Part shown: positions 33,606 to 36,117 of the stretch, in pieces
How positions within the stretch are numbered: position 1 is the first letter of the stretch
How the letters are laid out: the number at the start of each line of letters is the position of its first letter
Assembly (NCBI GenBank): GCA_024684115.1
Contig: JAIKXP010000028.1
Span: 1-36,117, forward strand
Direction of reading: 5' to 3'
DNA length: 36,117 bases
Origin: Sphaerochaetaceae bacterium
Lineage (GTDB): Bacteria > Spirochaetota > Spirochaetia > Sphaerochaetales > Sphaerochaetaceae
The notes under the pieces: model-generated
Databases searched by the model: none
What the model was told of the DNA's origin: nothing
The model's input: only the letters and a program-made list of their open reading frames with translations
Made by a program: the position numbers and the translations under genes

Positions 33606-35735
33606 ATGGATATTTATGTTTTTGTATCAGTTGTCAGTCTTGTATTCATGATTGCAGGAGTGCTGTTCATTCTGTTCAGTATTGTTCTCCCCTATCTGAA
33701 AAAAGGTGAGAAATCAAAACAGAGGGAAGAGAGAATCCTTTTTCTGAGAAGTTTCAAGAAAGGCAAGATGGGTATTATCTGTATTCCTGCTTTTGCCCTC
33801 TACCTGATAGGTATTCTTTACTCCGGCAAAACCCTTACTGTTGCAATAGCAGAAACCATACCCCTTACCCTCAGACTTCTGACTCTGGGCTACAGGCTTG
33901 ATCCTGTCAGACAGCTGTCAGAGGCCTGTCCGATTTACCATTTTACCATGGTATTTGTCTGCTATATGTCTGTTGTCAACGCATCTCTGTTTGCCATCTC
34001 CCTGTTTGAACAGAGAATTTCTTTTCAGTTTTCTACAAGAAATAGAAAGACAAGCTGCTCAAAGATTATGGATACTGAAACATGCTGGATTTTCGGGAAC
34101 AATACTCAGAACAACATGCTTTACAACTCAGACCCTGAATACGGCTTCAAGAGAAGAATCATTATTGATAAGTTCCCGTACGGCGGAGATGAAAACCTCT
34201 TTCTGAAAGGTATTCATTATGGAGCTATGGGCACTCTTGAGGAGGAAGCAAACCTTCTTAAAGACTATCTTGAACACCTGAGTGATAATAAGCAGAAGAG
34301 CTTTACAATAGTCATTAACTGGGATAGTGATGATAGCAATATAGACCTTGCAAACACCTATTCAAAAGTAATCATGGATTACGCCAGTGGAAAAACAGCT
34401 GAAGAGATAAATTCCAGTCTGTCAAAGCTGTCCATCTTTATCTTTGGCAATGAGAAGTACTACTCCATCTACAATGAGATTGAAAAGAAATCTTTTGGCT
34501 GTTTTATCCACGTCAACAAGCATAGAATCATTTCCCAGAACTTCATCTGGAACCATCCTTTTACAGATGTACTGGCAAAAGACTGTATAGACTGCGACAA
34601 GGCTCTCCTCAGGGAAGATACCGGAATAAATGTTTTTATGATTGGTTTCGGAAAGACAAACAACAGGCTGTTTGCTGATCTGGTTTCCAGCAACCAGTTT
34701 ATAATTGAGGACAAAAAGGCTGAAAAAGGCTGCAGACCTTTTACTGCAAACTACTATCTCTACGATTCAAAAGAAAATATCTATTCAAAGGAACTCGATC
34801 ATAATTTCTTCAGATATCTGGATTTCTATAATAAACATAAAGATGACGGGAGATACCTGCCCATGGCAGATATTCCGGCAAATGTTTACCAGAAATTCAA
34901 TACTGATATAAACTCTCCTGACTTCTATAAATCATTGTCAACTGTTCTCGGCACAAAGAAAAAAGACCATAATATTTTCATTGTTGCGTTTGGAGATGAT
35001 CTCGAAAACATTGACTTTGCAAATAAGCTTTACTACAAGAAAGTTGAATGGAATATTCCATGCATGAAGATTTTTGTTAAGGTTTGCAGTTCAAAGTACA
35101 AGGACCAGTGCTGCAGTGAAGATATCTGTGTTTTCGGAGCTGACAGGGAAATATACTCCATGATGAACATACATGCTCAGGGACTGTTTAATTTAGCTTT
35201 GTATGCTGACATGGAGTTTGAGAGGCTTACGGCAGAAACAGACCCGGACGTTCCGAAAGTGGCTGACAGAAAGTGGTATACGTTCACCAGAAACAATATT
35301 GAAAGACAGAACAGTTACTACGCCGGAATTAACTACAAGCTCAAGCTTGGCCTTATGGGTCTTGAATTAGTTTCAGATGGCACAGATGGTATTATCTCTA
35401 ATGAGGAGTTTAAAGAGCATTATAATAAATGCAGGGACAGCCTTGCCATCCAGGAACACCTTAGGTGGAATGCCTTCATGATCTGTAACGGCTATGTTCC
35501 TTCAACAATTAAGGAGATTCTCAATCCAGAGAACAAGGGAATTGTTCATGAAGAGAAAAGACACGGCTACCTGACAAACCATGATGGTCTTGACCAGTAT
35601 GCTTCCCTTCTCTCTGAGAACTTCGGCAAGCCAAAAGAAGTCTATGACGTCAAGAAGTATGACACCATCATGATGGATAGGTGCTATGAAATCCTGCAGT
35701 CCCAGGGCGCCTCTATAAAAAGAAAGGATTCATAA
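33606..35735 (+). CDS. Membrane-anchored protein with TrkA-N/Rossmann-like motifs and RyR-like C-terminal domain
   Basis: This 709-residue protein is not in a named family I know. Three clear membrane helices (about 4-30, 55-72 and 109-131) plus a possible one at 77-96 anchor it, with a basic loop (KKGEKSKQREER) inside. The soluble part has several strand-then-glycine motifs of the kind that start nucleotide-binding folds: WIFGNNTQNN (Gly164), FIFGNEKYY (Gly281), FMIGFGKTNN (Gly347, Gly349), IVAFGDDLEN (Gly463) and CVFGADREIY (Gly511). The C-terminus (about 600-705) has SLAIQEHLRWNAFMICNGY (Glu617-His618, Arg620-Trp621) and later KRHGYLTNHDGLDQ, close to the RyR repeat pattern. A nucleotide or ADP-ribose-like sensor is an inference. 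AAGGG precedes the ATG. It stands alone. Confidence 0.6.
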   Translation: MDIYVFVSVVSLVFMIAGVLFILFSIVLPYLKKGEKSKQREERILFLRSFKKGKMGIICIPAFALYLIGILYSGKTLTVAIAETIPLTLRLLTLGYRLDPVRQLSEACPIYHFTMVFVCYMSVVNASLFAISLFEQRISFQFSTRNRKTSCSKIMDTETCWIFGNNTQNNMLYNSDPEYGFKRRIIIDKFPYGGDENLFLKGIHYGAMGTLEEEANLLKDYLEHLSDNKQKSFTIVINWDSDDSNIDLANTYSKVIMDYASGKTAEEINSSLSKLSIFIFGNEKYYSIYNEIEKKSFGCFIHVNKHRIISQNFIWNHPFTDVLAKDCIDCDKALLREDTGINVFMIGFGKTNNRLFADLVSSNQFIIEDKKAEKGCRPFTANYYLYDSKENIYSKELDHNFFRYLDFYNKHKDDGRYLPMADIPANVYQKFNTDINSPDFYKSLSTVLGTKKKDHNIFIVAFGDDLENIDFANKLYYKKVEWNIPCMKIFVKVCSSKYKDQCCSEDICVFGADREIYSMMNIHAQGLFNLALYADMEFERLTAETDPDVPKVADRKWYTFTRNNIERQNSYYAGINYKLKLGLMGLELVSDGTDGIISNEEFKEHYNKCRDSLAIQEHLRWNAFMICNGYVPSTIKEILNPENKGIVHEEKRHGYLTNHDGLDQYASLLSENFGKPKEVYDVKKYDTIMMDRCYEILQSQGASIKRKDS

Positions 35736-35824
35736 AAAGCAAGAGCTGTAACAATAATCAGAATTACAAATCTCAGGCGCATTCAGGGAAAGGTCAGAAG
35801 CTGGCTGTTTGAGCTGCAATTTTT

Positions 35825-35873
35825 ACAAAGTGGTCAGAACCAAGCACTTTGTCAATAAATCCTAGACAAAGTG
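35825..35873. repeat. Interlocking inverted repeats with arms ACAAAGTG / CACTTTGT / ACAAAGTG
   Basis: The middle arm (35845-35853) can pair with the left arm (35825-35832, 8 bp, 12-nt loop) or with the right arm (35865-35873, 9 bp, 11-nt loop), but not both. Neither hairpin is followed by a T run on either strand. Confidence 0.55.
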
Positions 35874-35912
35874 AGGAAAATGAGGCTCCTTGTCTACAAT
35901 TTTCATATTCTG

Positions 35913-35962
35913 AAAAAAGAGAGGCTGTAACTTCAGCCGGAAATACGACTTTTGTTACAGCC
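35913..35962 (-). terminator. Intrinsic terminator of the gene entering from the right
   Basis: On the - strand GGCTGTAAC (35962-35954) pairs with GTTACAGCC (35931-35923), followed by TCTC and six T (35918-35913). The loop is 22 nt, which is long. It lies 57 bp after the stop codon of the ABC-transporter-like tail. Confidence 0.6.
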
Positions 35963-36019
35963 CTTCTATTTTCTTGATACACGCTATTGATGGCGGGAAA
36001 TTTAACAGTCTTTTACAAT

Positions 36020-36115
36020 TTAGCCTTTAAATCCCCATTCTGCGCTTTTACTCTGCAGTTCAGCCATGTGTCTGAATCTGCTGTTTTCATTTTTCCTGAG
36101 CTCTTCAGGCCTTCC
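36020..36115 (-). CDS. C-terminal fragment of a probable ABC transporter ATP-binding/permease protein (partial, cut by window end)
   Basis: A leftward open frame enters from the window end and stops at TAA (36020-36022). It encodes 31 residues: GRPEELRKNENSRF, then RHMAELQSKSAEWGFKG. A Gly-x-x-Glu-Glu-Leu turn followed by an F-x-x-M-x-E-L-Q helix is the usual tail of exporter-type ABC ATPases (GTHEELL...F..M...Q), so that family is the best guess. Other frames across this stretch are interrupted or less protein-like. A hairpin terminator follows. Confidence 0.55.
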   Translation of the reverse strand, partial: GRPEELRKNENSRFRHMAELQSKSAEWGFKG

Positions 36116-36117
36116 CT

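Larger units (their letters stand above)
35736..36019. other. Non-coding interval between two opposing 3' ends
   Basis: There is no convincing gene in this 284-bp interval. It holds a GCTGTAAC copy (35745-35752), two interlocking inverted repeats (35825-35873) and the leftward terminator (35913-35962) whose arm repeats the GCTGTAAC sequence. No rightward T-run terminator for the 709-residue gene is apparent. Confidence 0.6.

Noticed and set aside
35794-35982. 62-residue leftward open frame in the right intergenic region
   Set aside because: It runs straight through the interlocking repeats and the leftward terminator hairpin, has no ribosome site and no recognisable protein pattern.
1-36117. 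Mobile elements, prophage, CRISPR arrays, tRNA or rRNA genes
   Set aside because: No transposase, integrase, regular direct-repeat array, att-like duplication or cloverleaf-type sequence was found in any intergenic gap.

Overview
The window most likely comes from a spirochaete, probably a Treponema-like host-associated species. This is inferred from gene content, not from a marker gene: a DUF4912 protein next to two family-57 glycoside hydrolase-type proteins (one with DUF3536), a degT-like/nadK/recN operon, type III glutamine synthetase, and compact operons with many 4-bp ATGA overlaps. The DNA is moderately AT-rich and about 95% coding. I see no tRNA, rRNA, CRISPR array, insertion sequence or prophage. 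All annotated genes are intact except two cut by the window edges: a MATE-like transporter tail at the left and an ABC-transporter-like tail at the right.

Layout, left to right. 1-4280: a transporter tail, then a rightward operon of two CNNM/CBS membrane proteins and a membrane-anchored type-B carboxylesterase. 4281-7936: serC with a palindrome-overlapped promoter, a bidirectional terminator, a leftward Na+/Ca2+ exchanger-like gene divergent from rex, and a leftward coiled-coil protein gene. 7937-12746: the DUF4912 / GH57 branching enzyme / GH57-DUF3536 operon, probably for alpha-glucan storage. 12740-16325: leftward operon degT-like, nadK, recN. 16369-17007: a small Pr6Pr-like membrane protein.

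17016-26226: a leftward, almost gapless six-gene operon gdhA-asnB-glnN-glmS-nadE-pyrG. Every product fixes ammonia or spends ammonia or glutamine nitrogen. GdhA and GlnN make glutamate and glutamine; AsnB, GlmS and PyrG use the glutamine amide for asparagine, amino sugars and CTP; the short NadE uses free ammonia for NAD. A divergent LysR-type regulator (26338-27219) has a T-N11-A dyad placed where it could both repress itself and activate gdhA.

27209-29127: an acyl-ACP thioesterase and a class I aminotransferase. 29187-32720: a leftward membrane redox operon consisting of a membrane protein with a C-terminal CxxC tail, a polyferredoxin fused to a TlpA-type thioredoxin, and a second exported TlpA-type thioredoxin. 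32860-33555: a DUF554 membrane protein. 33606-35735: a 709-residue membrane-anchored protein with nucleotide-binding-like motifs and an RyR-like C-terminus, the least explained gene here. The last 380 bp hold interlocking inverted repeats, a leftward terminator and the transporter tail.

The strongest unusual signals are the single-transcript nitrogen operon with its regulator layout, three promoters placed so that transcription should begin at the start codon (leaderless mRNAs), a DegT-fold protein lacking its PLP lysine, the fused ferredoxin-thioredoxin redox operon, and the 709-residue protein.
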